Shown piece after piece: positions 1 to 5,985 of a stretch of DNA of 5,985 nt. Source of the DNA: a bacterium (GTDB lineage Bacteria > Fidelibacterota > Marinisomatia > Marinisomatales > JAHJCW01). The notes under the pieces were generated by a model that saw only the letters and a program-made list of their open reading frames with translations, ran no database searches and was not told the DNA's origin. The stretch covers positions 1-5,985 of the forward strand of contig JAUXHY010000088.1 in NCBI GenBank assembly GCA_030621275.1, read 5' to 3'. How positions within the stretch are numbered: the stretch's first letter is position 1; each line of letters starts with the position of its first letter. The position numbers were made by a program, and so were the translations under genes.

Positions 1-845
1 GTTTGTCTATTTCTTTCATAAGACGAAATAAATATAAGTGCTATAAATATTATTGTTACAAGCAACATCTCCAACCAATACTGCAATGGATGAACCCATA
101 TCTCCTTATATATATCCCACCTGCCAAGTATTTCAACAAAATTCCAAAAAATGACTACAGTTGGAATTGCATATCTTATCGCAAACCCAAGTTTTTTTAT
201 CCGTATTAGTTTCTTAAATAAATAAGCTGACCATAACAAAGAACCAAAAGCTATAATATAAGTAACCAGGTGTTTATCACCGAAAATAGAGTTATCATAA
301 GCCAATAAAAGGACAATATAAAATGTCCATAAAATCATCGTTAATTCAAAAGCAGTAATCATAGCAACCGATCGACTTTTTATATTTTCAGATTTCCCCC
401 TTTGAATCTTAAATCGTTTTTTTAACCAATTAAAAAAGTTACATCTGATATTACTATTAAGTAACAAATTGAGTAATATCACAACTAAAAATCCAATTGA
501 TGATGGCACTAATAAATATTCAGGTTTTGTTACAATTTCTGAGTTTTCTATTAATGGTTGGATATTATATCGTTTTGCAAAGTACACAAACGAAAATTCA
601 ATCCATCCAGTCCATATTGCTAATCCAGCAAAAAGACCAAAAAAGGTAGCTTTAGTCTCATCTGCTATTTTATATCCAATTATTAAAAGGATAAAACCAA
701 TAATACCTAAAATAATGGCTGCATGATAAATATACTTAATACCAAATATATGCTCCATTAATATCATTGCTGCATGACCTAAAGGCATTGTTAGCAGAAC
801 AATAAAAAATGCCATAATACCGTGATAAGAGATTTTATTTTTCAT
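1..845 (-). CDS. Polytopic membrane protein of unknown function, fifth gene of the feo operon (3' end cut by window edge)
   Basis: An uninterrupted reading frame runs from ATG at 843-845 to the left edge, giving 281 codons and no stop, so the C-terminus is missing. I do not recognise the family. By eye there are about eight hydrophobic spans, near residues 8-28, 40-58, 67-89, 110-129, 160-182, 193-210, 222-240 and 256-275. A basic loop lies at 140-158 (rich in Lys/Arg). Potential ligand residues cluster at the first span and its exit (His8, Met20, His24, Met27, Met30, Glu31, His32) and at His41. Span three holds WTGWIEF (78-84), with Glu83 in a hydrophobic setting. The start is well supported: AGAGG lies 7 bases upstream, and the stop of the preceding small-protein gene (TAA) abuts this ATG with no gap, implying translational coupling. 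Its position suggests a role in iron transport or the membrane redox chemistry around it, but that is inference from context only. It could be an unrelated passenger. Confidence 0.85.
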   Translation of the reverse strand, partial: MKNKISYHGIMAFFIVLLTMPLGHAAMILMEHIFGIKYIYHAAIILGIIGFILLIIGYKIADETKATFFGLFAGLAIWTGWIEFSFVYFAKRYNIQPLIENSEIVTKPEYLLVPSSIGFLVVILLNLLLNSNIRCNFFNWLKKRFKIQRGKSENIKSRSVAMITAFELTMILWTFYIVLLLAYDNSIFGDKHLVTYIIAFGSLLWSAYLFKKLIRIKKLGFAIRYAIPTVVIFWNFVEILGRWDIYKEIWVHPLQYWLEMLLVTIIFIALIFISSYERNRQ

Positions 846-998
846 TTATTTACCTCTTTGAGATGTTTCCATTAATTCCGGAATAGGACAATTCTCACAT
901 TTTGGATTTTTTTCTGATTGTGAAAATTGTTTAATAATTATTTTTAATACATATATAAATGCCACTATTCCGATTAAAATTGCTAAAATATTTTGCAT
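846..998 (-). CDS. FeoB-associated small Cys-containing membrane protein (50 aa)
   Basis: This is a 50-residue protein with one hydrophobic span (about residues 3-23), then a charged cytoplasmic-type tail with a CENCP motif (Cys34, Cys37). Size, layout and position directly after feoB match the FeoB-associated Cys-rich membrane proteins found downstream of feoB in many bacteria. Their role is not settled: metal handling or help to FeoB, possibly in place of FeoC, is proposed. This copy has a single CxxC pair, fewer cysteines than many relatives. I chose the ATG at 996-998, which overlaps the feoB stop as TGATG (one shared base) with AGGA about 8 bases upstream. The frame stays open to 1097, but that longer start would lie deep inside feoB and add 33 residues of non-membrane sequence ahead of the normal N-terminus. 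The stop is followed immediately by the ATG of the next gene. Confidence 0.8.
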   Translation of the reverse strand: MQNILAILIGIVAFIYVLKIIIKQFSQSEKNPKCENCPIPELMETSQRGK

Positions 999-3178
999 CA
1001 GAATTTTCCTATTAAACTGCCGCCTTGATAAACTAAGAACGAAGCAATATATGCCAAACTTGTCATATAAGTGATCATAATTAATGGCCATTTCCACGAA
1101 TTTGTCTCATATCGTACGATTGCAAAAGTAGCCATACACTGAGCTGCAAAAACATAAAATACCATTAGAGAAAGCGCTACTAAAGTTGAATAAACGGGTA
1201 ATCCTGTTTTGGGATTAATATCATTTTTCATGGATTCGGATAAACTAACTACATTTTCACCATCACCCTCAACATTATACAATGTTGCTAATGTACTGAT
1301 AACCACTTCTCGCGCAGCGAATGATGTAATAAGACCAACACCAATTTTCCAATCAAAACCTAAAGGTGCAATAATTGGCTCAATTGTATGACCAATTTTA
1401 CCGGCATAGCTGTTATGAATCGGATTAACTATTTCGATTTGTTCTAAATTTGATATATTTGTGGAATCTACAGTTACTTTTGGAAATGAAGCTAAAAACC
1501 ATAATACAACTGAAATAGCCATAATTATTTTACCAGCGTTGAACAAAAACAGTTTACCGCGTGAATACACCTGATGAAAAACCGATCGCATTAGCGGAAC
1601 TCGATAAGGAGGCAACTCCATAACAAAAGATGAATGACCTTTTGTTTTTATAAATTTGCTTAAGATTTTGGCAATAACCAAAGCTGTAAATGTACCTAAA
1701 AAATACATAAAGATAAACGTCAATCCCTGCAGATTGAACAATCCAAATACTTTACGCGCTGGAATGAATGCACCTATCATTAGTGCGTAAATAGGCAGTC
1801 TTGCACTGCAACTCATCAATGGTAAAACCATTATTGTCGTTAACCGCTCTTTCCAGCCATCTATTGTTCGAGTAGCCATTACACCGGGAATAGCACAGGC
1901 ATATCCGCTCATTAACGGTAAAACCGACCTACCATGCAAACCAACCTTTGTCATAAATTTATCAAATATAAATGCCACACGGGACATATACCCCGAATCT
2001 TCGAGCAAAGTCATAAAAAATACTAAAATAAGTATTTGCGGTAAAAATATTAATATTGCTCCTACTCCACCAATGATTCCTTCAACAATTAAATCTCGTA
2101 AAATCCCTGCCGACATAATATCTAAAATGGAATTTCCAATTAATCCAATTCCGGCATCAATCCAATCCATTGGATAGGTTGACCAGGAAAAAATGGACTG
2201 AAATATAAATACTAATAATGAAATAAATATAATTGGACCAAATATTGGATGGGTTAGAATCTTATCTAGCTTTTCACTACGTGTTATTTTTCTGAGAACT
2301 TCAACTTCTTTATTTTCAGATTGCTGTAAAAGATTATCTAACCAAGTGTATCTTATAGTTGCTTCTAATGTACGGTGGTTTAAACCAGCTTTTTCAATAG
2401 CTTGAACTGCTGCTTCTCTTAGTTCCTCAATTATACTTACAATTTCCGTATCAAAATAATGTTCTCCACTATGCGGTGGACGATACAAATCAACTGCTGA
2501 CTGTCTTGTTATTAACCGCAAAGCTTGAACTCGCGCTAAGCGTGGCGTATAGTCGAACTGTTGTTGTAAATATTCGGACAAAGGATTCAATAGTTCATGA
2601 ACTTCCAAATGCGAAGAAAATAACATTCTACTTTTTCGTGGATTGCGAATTGTAATTGAAGTTTGAATAGCATTTTTTAATTCGTTTAGTCCCCAACCTT
2701 CTAAAGCAGACATTGGCACAACTGCCGCTAATCCAAACTTCTCTTTTAAATCGGAGAATTCCGGTAAAACTGATTTATCTTTAACACGGTCCATCATATT
2801 TAGAGCTAAGATAACTGGAATACCTAAATCAAGTAATTGCGTTGTGAGATATAGATTTCTACTTAGATTGGTTGCATCAACTACTGAGATTATGGCAGAT
2901 GGTCTATTAATACCGTGAATCCAATCCATAAACTGCTCAGCAACAACACGTTCATCAATAGATTCAGGTGTAATACTATAGGTACCGGGTAAATCCAACA
3001 CATTAATCACGTCATCAGAATCACTTTTTAATTTACCGGTTTTCTTTTCAACTGTAATTCCGGGATAATTAGAAACTTTCTGATCTAAACCGGTAAGATG
3101 ATTAAATATCGCTGTCTTACCGCAATTTGGGTTCCCTATTAAGGCAATATATTTTTCATTTGGAAAATTAGTAATCAA
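998..3178 (-). CDS. feoB: Ferrous iron transport protein B, FeoB (GTPase-coupled Fe(II) permease)
   Basis: FeoB imports Fe(II) across the cytoplasmic membrane using an N-terminal GTPase fused to a polytopic permease. All GTPase motifs are visible in this 726-residue protein: G1 GNPNCGKT (15-22), G2 Thr42 in YPGIT, G3 DLPG (62-65), G4 NMMD (127-130) and G5 around MSALEG (156-161). A helical spacer (about 190-300) follows, then membrane spans from about 312 to the end. The two FeoB gate motifs are intact: GYACAIPGVMATR (425-437, Cys428) and PLMSCSARLPIY (453-464, Cys457), preceded by LLEDSGYMSR (391-400). A third conserved-type Cys sits in AAQCMAT near the C-terminus. Length is typical and nothing looks broken. 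The start is TTG at 3176-3178, inside the end of feoA. It is forced by G1 lying only 15 residues in, and no ATG occurs nearby. AAGG lies 9 bases upstream. Gene overlap with feoA (11 bases) and with the next gene (1 base) implies coupled translation. Confidence 0.97.
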   Translation of the reverse strand: MITNFPNEKYIALIGNPNCGKTAIFNHLTGLDQKVSNYPGITVEKKTGKLKSDSDDVINVLDLPGTYSITPESIDERVVAEQFMDWIHGINRPSAIISVVDATNLSRNLYLTTQLLDLGIPVILALNMMDRVKDKSVLPEFSDLKEKFGLAAVVPMSALEGWGLNELKNAIQTSITIRNPRKSRMLFSSHLEVHELLNPLSEYLQQQFDYTPRLARVQALRLITRQSAVDLYRPPHSGEHYFDTEIVSIIEELREAAVQAIEKAGLNHRTLEATIRYTWLDNLLQQSENKEVEVLRKITRSEKLDKILTHPIFGPIIFISLLVFIFQSIFSWSTYPMDWIDAGIGLIGNSILDIMSAGILRDLIVEGIIGGVGAILIFLPQILILVFFMTLLEDSGYMSRVAFIFDKFMTKVGLHGRSVLPLMSGYACAIPGVMATRTIDGWKERLTTIMVLPLMSCSARLPIYALMIGAFIPARKVFGLFNLQGLTFIFMYFLGTFTALVIAKILSKFIKTKGHSSFVMELPPYRVPLMRSVFHQVYSRGKLFLFNAGKIIMAISVVLWFLASFPKVTVDSTNISNLEQIEIVNPIHNSYAGKIGHTIEPIIAPLGFDWKIGVGLITSFAAREVVISTLATLYNVEGDGENVVSLSESMKNDINPKTGLPVYSTLVALSLMVFYVFAAQCMATFAIVRYETNSWKWPLIMITYMTSLAYIASFLVYQGGSLIGKF

Positions 3179-3401
3179 ATCTCTTTACCTTAATATTTTT
3201 TGCATCGCTCATTCGTATTGATACGTGATAATTACGGATCTTCAGTTCGACTAGTCCTTTCCATGGCGCATATTTAACGATTCTAATATGTATTCCGGGT
3301 ACAAAACCCATTTCAACTAAGCGACTTTGTAATTCCATTTCACCGGTAAATCCGATAATAGTGGCAATATCTCCGGGCTTAAAATCTGCTATCGAATTCA
3401 T
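3168..3401 (-). CDS. feoA: Ferrous iron transport protein A, FeoA (SH3-like FeoB partner)
   Basis: This 77-residue protein matches the FeoA family in length and sequence pattern: an N-terminal PGD turn (9-11), the central LVEMGFVPG signature (28-36), and a C-terminal beta segment with a positively charged strand followed by SDAKNI (65-70). FeoA is a small cytoplasmic protein with an SH3-like fold that binds FeoB and is needed for full Fe(II) uptake in the species studied; how it acts is still debated. The ATG at 3399-3401 directly follows the TAG stop of fur with no gap, and GAGGA sits about 11 bases upstream inside the end of fur. Its own stop lies 11 bases inside feoB. It is a stand-alone FeoA, not fused to FeoB or to a regulator domain. 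Confidence 0.95.
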   Translation of the reverse strand: MNSIADFKPGDIATIIGFTGEMELQSRLVEMGFVPGIHIRIVKYAPWKGLVELKIRNYHVSIRMSDAKNIKVKRFDY

Positions 3402-3845
3402 CTATTTACAATCCTCACAAATTCCGAAAAGTTGATGGCTATGATGTGAAAATTTAAAATTATGTTGCTTTGCTATCTTTTTTTGTAATTCTTCAATTTC
3501 ATCGTTATGAAATTCGACAATTTTACCACAACTTGTACAAATCAAATGGTCATGATGTAAATACTTATCATTATATTCAAATCGTGCACGTCCATCTCCA
3601 ATATCGAGTTTATCAATTAAATTATATTTTACTAATACATCGATAGTTCTATAAATAGTTGCCCGCGATATTTCTAACCCACGTTTTCGAAGCGCAAAAA
3701 ATATCTCCTCAGCATCACGATGTTCATTAGACGAACGTAATTCGTTCCAAATTTCCTGCCTTTGTTTGGTGTATCTTAACCCTTCTCTTTGAAGAGTTTC
3801 TTTGAGTAATTGCATTGTTATTATTTTATTGAGATTAAGTCTCAT
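3402..3845 (-). CDS. fur: Fur-family metal-dependent transcriptional regulator, first gene of the feo operon
   Basis: This 147-residue Fur-family protein has an N-terminal winged helix (recognition helix in ISRATIYRTIDVLVKY, 59-74) and a C-terminal metal-binding and dimerisation domain. HHDH (97-100) and CTSC (103-106) match the family signature, and CEDC (143-146) completes a probable structural Cys4 zinc site. His42, Glu90, His98, His100 and Glu111 align with the regulatory metal site. Glu at 90 and 111, where PerR proteins have Asp, favours an Fe(II) sensor of the Fur type over a peroxide sensor; Zur or Mur specificity cannot be excluded. It leads the feo genes and abuts feoA, so it probably controls this operon and itself. 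The start is uncertain: ATG at 3843-3845 gives 147 residues, and ATG at 3813-3815 (Met11) gives 137 residues with a more usual N-terminus. Neither has a convincing ribosome binding site. Confidence 0.93.
   Translation of the reverse strand: MRLNLNKIITMQLLKETLQREGLRYTKQRQEIWNELRSSNEHRDAEEIFFALRKRGLEISRATIYRTIDVLVKYNLIDKLDIGDGRARFEYNDKYLHHDHLICTSCGKIVEFHNDEIEELQKKIAKQHNFKFSHHSHQLFGICEDCK
3830..3844. repeat. Small perfect inverted repeat at the fur start
   Basis: TGAGA and TCTCA form perfect 5-bp arms around a 5-base spacer. The repeat covers the second to sixth bases after the A of the upstream ATG of fur if that start is used, or lies in the untranslated leader if Met11 is the real start. It could be an operator or a weak hairpin over the start. 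Arms this short occur often by chance, so support is weak. Confidence 0.25.
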
Positions 3846-3915
3846 TAAAATTAAGGAACTAAAACAATAAATACAAGAAAAAATGATAATGGAATCGATT
3901 TAAACTAGTATAAAT
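3846..3915 (-). promoter_or_regulatory. Presumed promoter/operator region of the fur-feo operon
   Basis: This is the only non-coding stretch between the helicase terminator and fur, so the operon promoter should lie here. On the minus strand TATACT (3911 to 3906) is a good -10-like hexamer, sitting within a 16-bp palindrome at 3899-3914 (TTTAAACTAGTATAAA, one mismatched pair). The corresponding -35 position falls in the terminator T run and is poor. A second, weaker pairing is TTGTAT (3876 to 3871) with TAATTT (3853 to 3848), 17 bases apart, which would start transcription close to the upstream ATG. TGATAAT at 3884-3890 equals one half of the 7-1-7 Fur box TGATAATnATTATCA, but the other half is not conserved. 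The region is inferred; no single element is certain. Confidence 0.4.
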
Positions 3916-3939
3916 AAAAAAGGACATTAAAAAATGTCC
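3911..3939 (-). terminator. Intrinsic terminator of the helicase gene
   Basis: Read on the minus strand, GGACATT and AATGTCC form a perfect 7-bp stem (3939-3933 with 3928-3922) around a TTTT loop, followed by a T-rich tail from 3921 to 3911 (six T, A, three T). It lies about 30 bases past the helicase stop at 3970 and ahead of the fur promoter region, separating the two transcription units. The forward strand has an A run upstream and no T run downstream, so it should act only on minus-strand transcription. Confidence 0.85.
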
Positions 3940-3957
3940 CTTATGAATATATTTATG

Positions 3958-3988
3958 GATTAATGGATATTAATTATTTCCATTAATC
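3958..3988 (-). repeat. Perfect 10-bp inverted repeat spanning the helicase stop codon
   Basis: GATTAATGGA (3958-3967) and TCCATTAATC (3979-3988) are perfectly complementary around an 11-base AT-only loop that contains the TAA stop (3970-3972). In the mRNA it would form a hairpin just upstream of the terminator, with no U tract of its own. It may protect the 3' end or be chance in AT-rich sequence, though 10 perfect pairs at this short spacing are notable. Confidence 0.6.
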
Positions 3989-5985
3989 TTTTTAAGATTT
4001 GCATATTTTACAATTAATTTTTTCTTCAATCCATCTTTGAATACAACACCGACACGTTGATTTTCTCCTGTTCCGCTGAGTGCCTTAATAGTTCCAACAC
4101 CAAAAATTGCATGTTCCACACTGTCACCAACCTTGAAATCATCAAAAGCAGTAACTGTTCTTATTTTACGAACTTTAATACTACCGGGTTTTGTTCTTAT
4201 AACTTTTCTTGTGAGCGCCGATGAAAACGGTATCTCTTCTAAGTATTCTTCCGGGATTTCTCGTAAAAACCGCGACATTAATCCAAGATCATAATCAGCT
4301 CCCATGCGTCTTCTGTGTGTTGCATACAAAAGATAAACACGGTCTTTTGCGCGAGTCAAACCCACATAAAATAGTCGGCGTTCCTCCTCTAATTCCTTAC
4401 GACTATCTAAAGAACGATATAAAGGAAATAGCCCATCTTCCAATCCCGTTAAAAATACAATAGGGAATTCCAATCCTTTAGCACTGTGCAAAGTCATCAA
4501 TGTCACACGATTATCTTGATCATTCCATGAATCAATATCAGTTAATAATGATACCTCTTCAATAAAACCCCTTAATCCCCCTTCAGGATTACGAAGAATA
4601 TAAGTATCTACACTATTGAATAATTCTCTAACATTTTGATATCGTTCCAGTTCTTCAGGATCATCAGAATTTTTAAAATAATTTAAGATTCCAACTTCCT
4701 CGCTTAATGCGGCGATTAATTCCCGTGCGTCAAGTTTATCTATTAATTCATAATATTTTATTATAATCTTATGAAATGCTTGAAGTGAATCAGCTTGCTT
4801 ACCGCGTATATCCATACCGGATGGATCAGCCAATATCTCAAAAAGTTCTTTTCCTGTTTCTTCCGCTTTTTGGACGCATTTATTTACGGTTTTAATACCA
4901 ATTCCTCTTGGCGGAAAATTTACAACTCGTCTTAACGAAACTGTATCTTTCAAGTTCAAGATTAAACGTAGGTAAGCCAACATATCCTTTACTTCTTTAC
5001 GTGCATAGAATCGAATTCCACCAATAATATTGTACGGAATTCCCATACGCCTAAAACTATCTTCCAATGCACGAGATTGGGCATTTACGCGGTATAAAAC
5101 GGCAAAATCACTAAAGGTACGCTTATTTAATTTTATTTCTTTTTCCAAAGCAGAAACAACAGCATCCGCTTCTTCAAGCTCATCCGCAGTTCGAATAAAT
5201 CCTAGCTTTTCCCCAGAACCCTGTACTGAGTATAATTCTTTCGCTGTTCGGTCAATATTATTTTTCACTACAATTGTTGCGGCATCTAAAATTTTCTGTG
5301 TTGATCGATAATTTTTTTCTAAAGTAAAAATAGTGCAATTCGGGAATACTTTCTCAAAATCCAAAATATTTCGAATATCCGCACCACGCCATCCATATAT
5401 AGATTGATCATCATCACCAACAACACAAATTTGTTGATGCTTTTCAGCTAATTTACTTACTAATAAAAATTGAGGAAGGTTTGTATCTTGATATTCATCA
5501 ACTAATATATATTTCCACTTTTTCTGATATGAAGATAATATTCTTGGATGTTTTTCAAACAACTTAAGAGGCAATAATAAAAGATCATCAAAATCTACGG
5601 CGTTATTATCACGTAATGCTTTTTGATAAGCAGGATATACTTCGGCTAATTTTTTATCTGCGACCGTCCTCGCTTTTTGATCAATTTCATCCTGTGAAAT
5701 CATATGGTTTTTAAATAAGCTGATGTGAGATGCAACTCCTTTGGGAGTTATTATTGTTTTAGAAATATTGAGTTTTTCTAAAGTAATTCTTAATAAATCA
5801 AGTTGGTCTGCCCTATCGTATATCACAAAATCGTTTGTATATCCTAAATGATGTATATTTTTATGTAATATTCGAGCACAAATTGCATGAAAAGTCCCAA
5901 TAGCAATATCAGTTTGGGGATTGTCGAGCAATTTGTTGATTCTCGACCGCATCTCTAGGGCAGCTTTATTTGTAAATGTTACTGC
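3970..5985 (-). CDS. pcrA: ATP-dependent 3'-5' DNA helicase, PcrA/UvrD type (5' end cut by window edge)
   Basis: This is an SF1A helicase acting in nucleotide excision repair, mismatch repair or removal of recombination proteins from DNA. The frame is open to the right edge, so 671 residues are visible and roughly 50-60 N-terminal ones, including the Walker A loop, lie outside. Numbering from the codon at 5985: motif Ia FTNKAA (4-9), GTFHAICARIL (30-40), motif II DEYQDTN (163-169), motif III VGDDDQSIYGWRG (189-201), motif IV NYRST (225-229), motif V TLHSAKGLEF (498-507) and motif VI RLFYVGLTRAKD (537-548). The last 55 residues (from about 616) resemble the PcrA C-terminal Tudor-like domain, with VGDSVEHAIFGVGTI, which binds RNA polymerase in Bacillus-type PcrA. 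This domain and the YGWRGA wording favour PcrA over RecB or Rep. The Met codon at 5950-5952 is internal, since motif Ia precedes it in frame. The gene ends at its own terminator and is not part of the feo operon. Confidence 0.96.
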   Translation of the reverse strand, partial: AVTFTNKAALEMRSRINKLLDNPQTDIAIGTFHAICARILHKNIHHLGYTNDFVIYDRADQLDLLRITLEKLNISKTIITPKGVASHISLFKNHMISQDEIDQKARTVADKKLAEVYPAYQKALRDNNAVDFDDLLLLPLKLFEKHPRILSSYQKKWKYILVDEYQDTNLPQFLLVSKLAEKHQQICVVGDDDQSIYGWRGADIRNILDFEKVFPNCTIFTLEKNYRSTQKILDAATIVVKNNIDRTAKELYSVQGSGEKLGFIRTADELEEADAVVSALEKEIKLNKRTFSDFAVLYRVNAQSRALEDSFRRMGIPYNIIGGIRFYARKEVKDMLAYLRLILNLKDTVSLRRVVNFPPRGIGIKTVNKCVQKAEETGKELFEILADPSGMDIRGKQADSLQAFHKIIIKYYELIDKLDARELIAALSEEVGILNYFKNSDDPEELERYQNVRELFNSVDTYILRNPEGGLRGFIEEVSLLTDIDSWNDQDNRVTLMTLHSAKGLEFPIVFLTGLEDGLFPLYRSLDSRKELEEERRLFYVGLTRAKDRVYLLYATHRRRMGADYDLGLMSRFLREIPEEYLEEIPFSSALTRKVIRTKPGSIKVRKIRTVTAFDDFKVGDSVEHAIFGVGTIKALSGTGENQRVGVVFKDGLKKKLIVKYANLKKINGNN

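Noticed and set aside
3..726. Plus-strand open frames at 3-209 and 469-726
   Set aside because: They lie antisense to the continuous minus-strand membrane-protein frame (1-845), which has an SD, a coupled start and strong membrane-span pattern; the plus-strand translations show no domain and the second is just the complement of hydrophobic codons.
999..1097. Upstream extension of the small FeoB-associated protein to an 83-residue form
   Set aside because: The extra 33 residues overlap the conserved feoB 3' end in another frame and look unlike a membrane protein N-terminus, while the ATG at 996-998 gives the normal family size and overlaps the feoB stop.
1209..1391. Plus-strand open frame inside feoB
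   Set aside because: It is antisense to a well conserved part of FeoB, with no SD and no recognisable domain.
3168..3178. Frameshift or sequencing error at the feoA/feoB overlap
   Set aside because: Both proteins are full length with intact family ends; an 11-base overlap with a TTG start explains the junction without an error.
4221..5311. Plus-strand open frames at 4221-4463 and 5030-5311
   Set aside because: Both are antisense to conserved helicase motif regions and have no recognisable content.
5950..5952. ATG as the start of the helicase
   Set aside because: Helicase motif Ia (FTNKAA) is encoded in frame immediately upstream up to the window edge, so this Met is internal and the gene continues beyond 5985.
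1..5985. CRISPR, tRNA/rRNA, transposase or phage content
   Set aside because: No regularly spaced repeats, cloverleaf-like or rRNA-like segments, or mobile-element genes were seen; nearly every base is in one of six ordinary coding regions.

Overview
This AT-rich window carries six protein-coding genes, all on the minus strand, so transcription runs from high to low coordinates. Read in that order they are: the C-terminal 671 residues of a PcrA/UvrD-type DNA helicase (cut by the right edge), a Fur-family metalloregulator, FeoA, FeoB, a 50-residue FeoB-associated small membrane protein, and the first 281 residues of a polytopic membrane protein of unknown function (cut by the left edge). There are no RNA genes, CRISPR arrays, insertion sequences or phage genes. 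The only intergenic gap of any size is the 124 bases between the helicase and fur.

The window divides into two transcription units. The helicase ends at 3970. A perfect 10-bp inverted repeat spans its stop codon, and a clear intrinsic terminator (7-bp stem, AAAA/TTTT loop, T-rich tail) follows at 3911-3939. The presumed promoter of the second unit lies in 3846-3915, which holds a TATACT element inside a near-perfect palindrome and a TGATAAT half-site resembling half of a Fur box. From 3845 down to the left edge there is no non-coding base. fur stops where feoA starts, feoA and feoB overlap by 11 bases with feoB starting on TTG, the feoB stop and the small-protein start share a base (TGATG), and the small protein stops immediately before the last membrane-protein gene. 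This packing implies a translationally coupled ferrous-iron uptake operon that includes its own regulator.

By family knowledge, FeoB is a GTPase-linked Fe(II) importer in the cytoplasmic membrane, FeoA is its small SH3-like cytoplasmic partner, and the short Cys-containing single-span protein belongs to the loosely defined FeoB-associated group. The Fur protein keeps the metal-binding residues of the family, with Glu rather than Asp at two sensor-site positions, so it looks like an iron sensor more than a PerR-type peroxide sensor. The last gene is the least explained part of the window: about eight predicted membrane spans, His/Met/Glu clusters near the membrane, no family I recognise, and tight coupling to the feo genes.

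The organism is a bacterium with low G+C. Gene content and protein style (PcrA C-terminal domain, FeoB with the GYACAIP gate motif, CxxC small protein) would fit a member of the Bacteroidota/Ignavibacteriota/Calditrichota/Marinimicrobia (FCB) group, but this is an impression from sequence style and not a placement.
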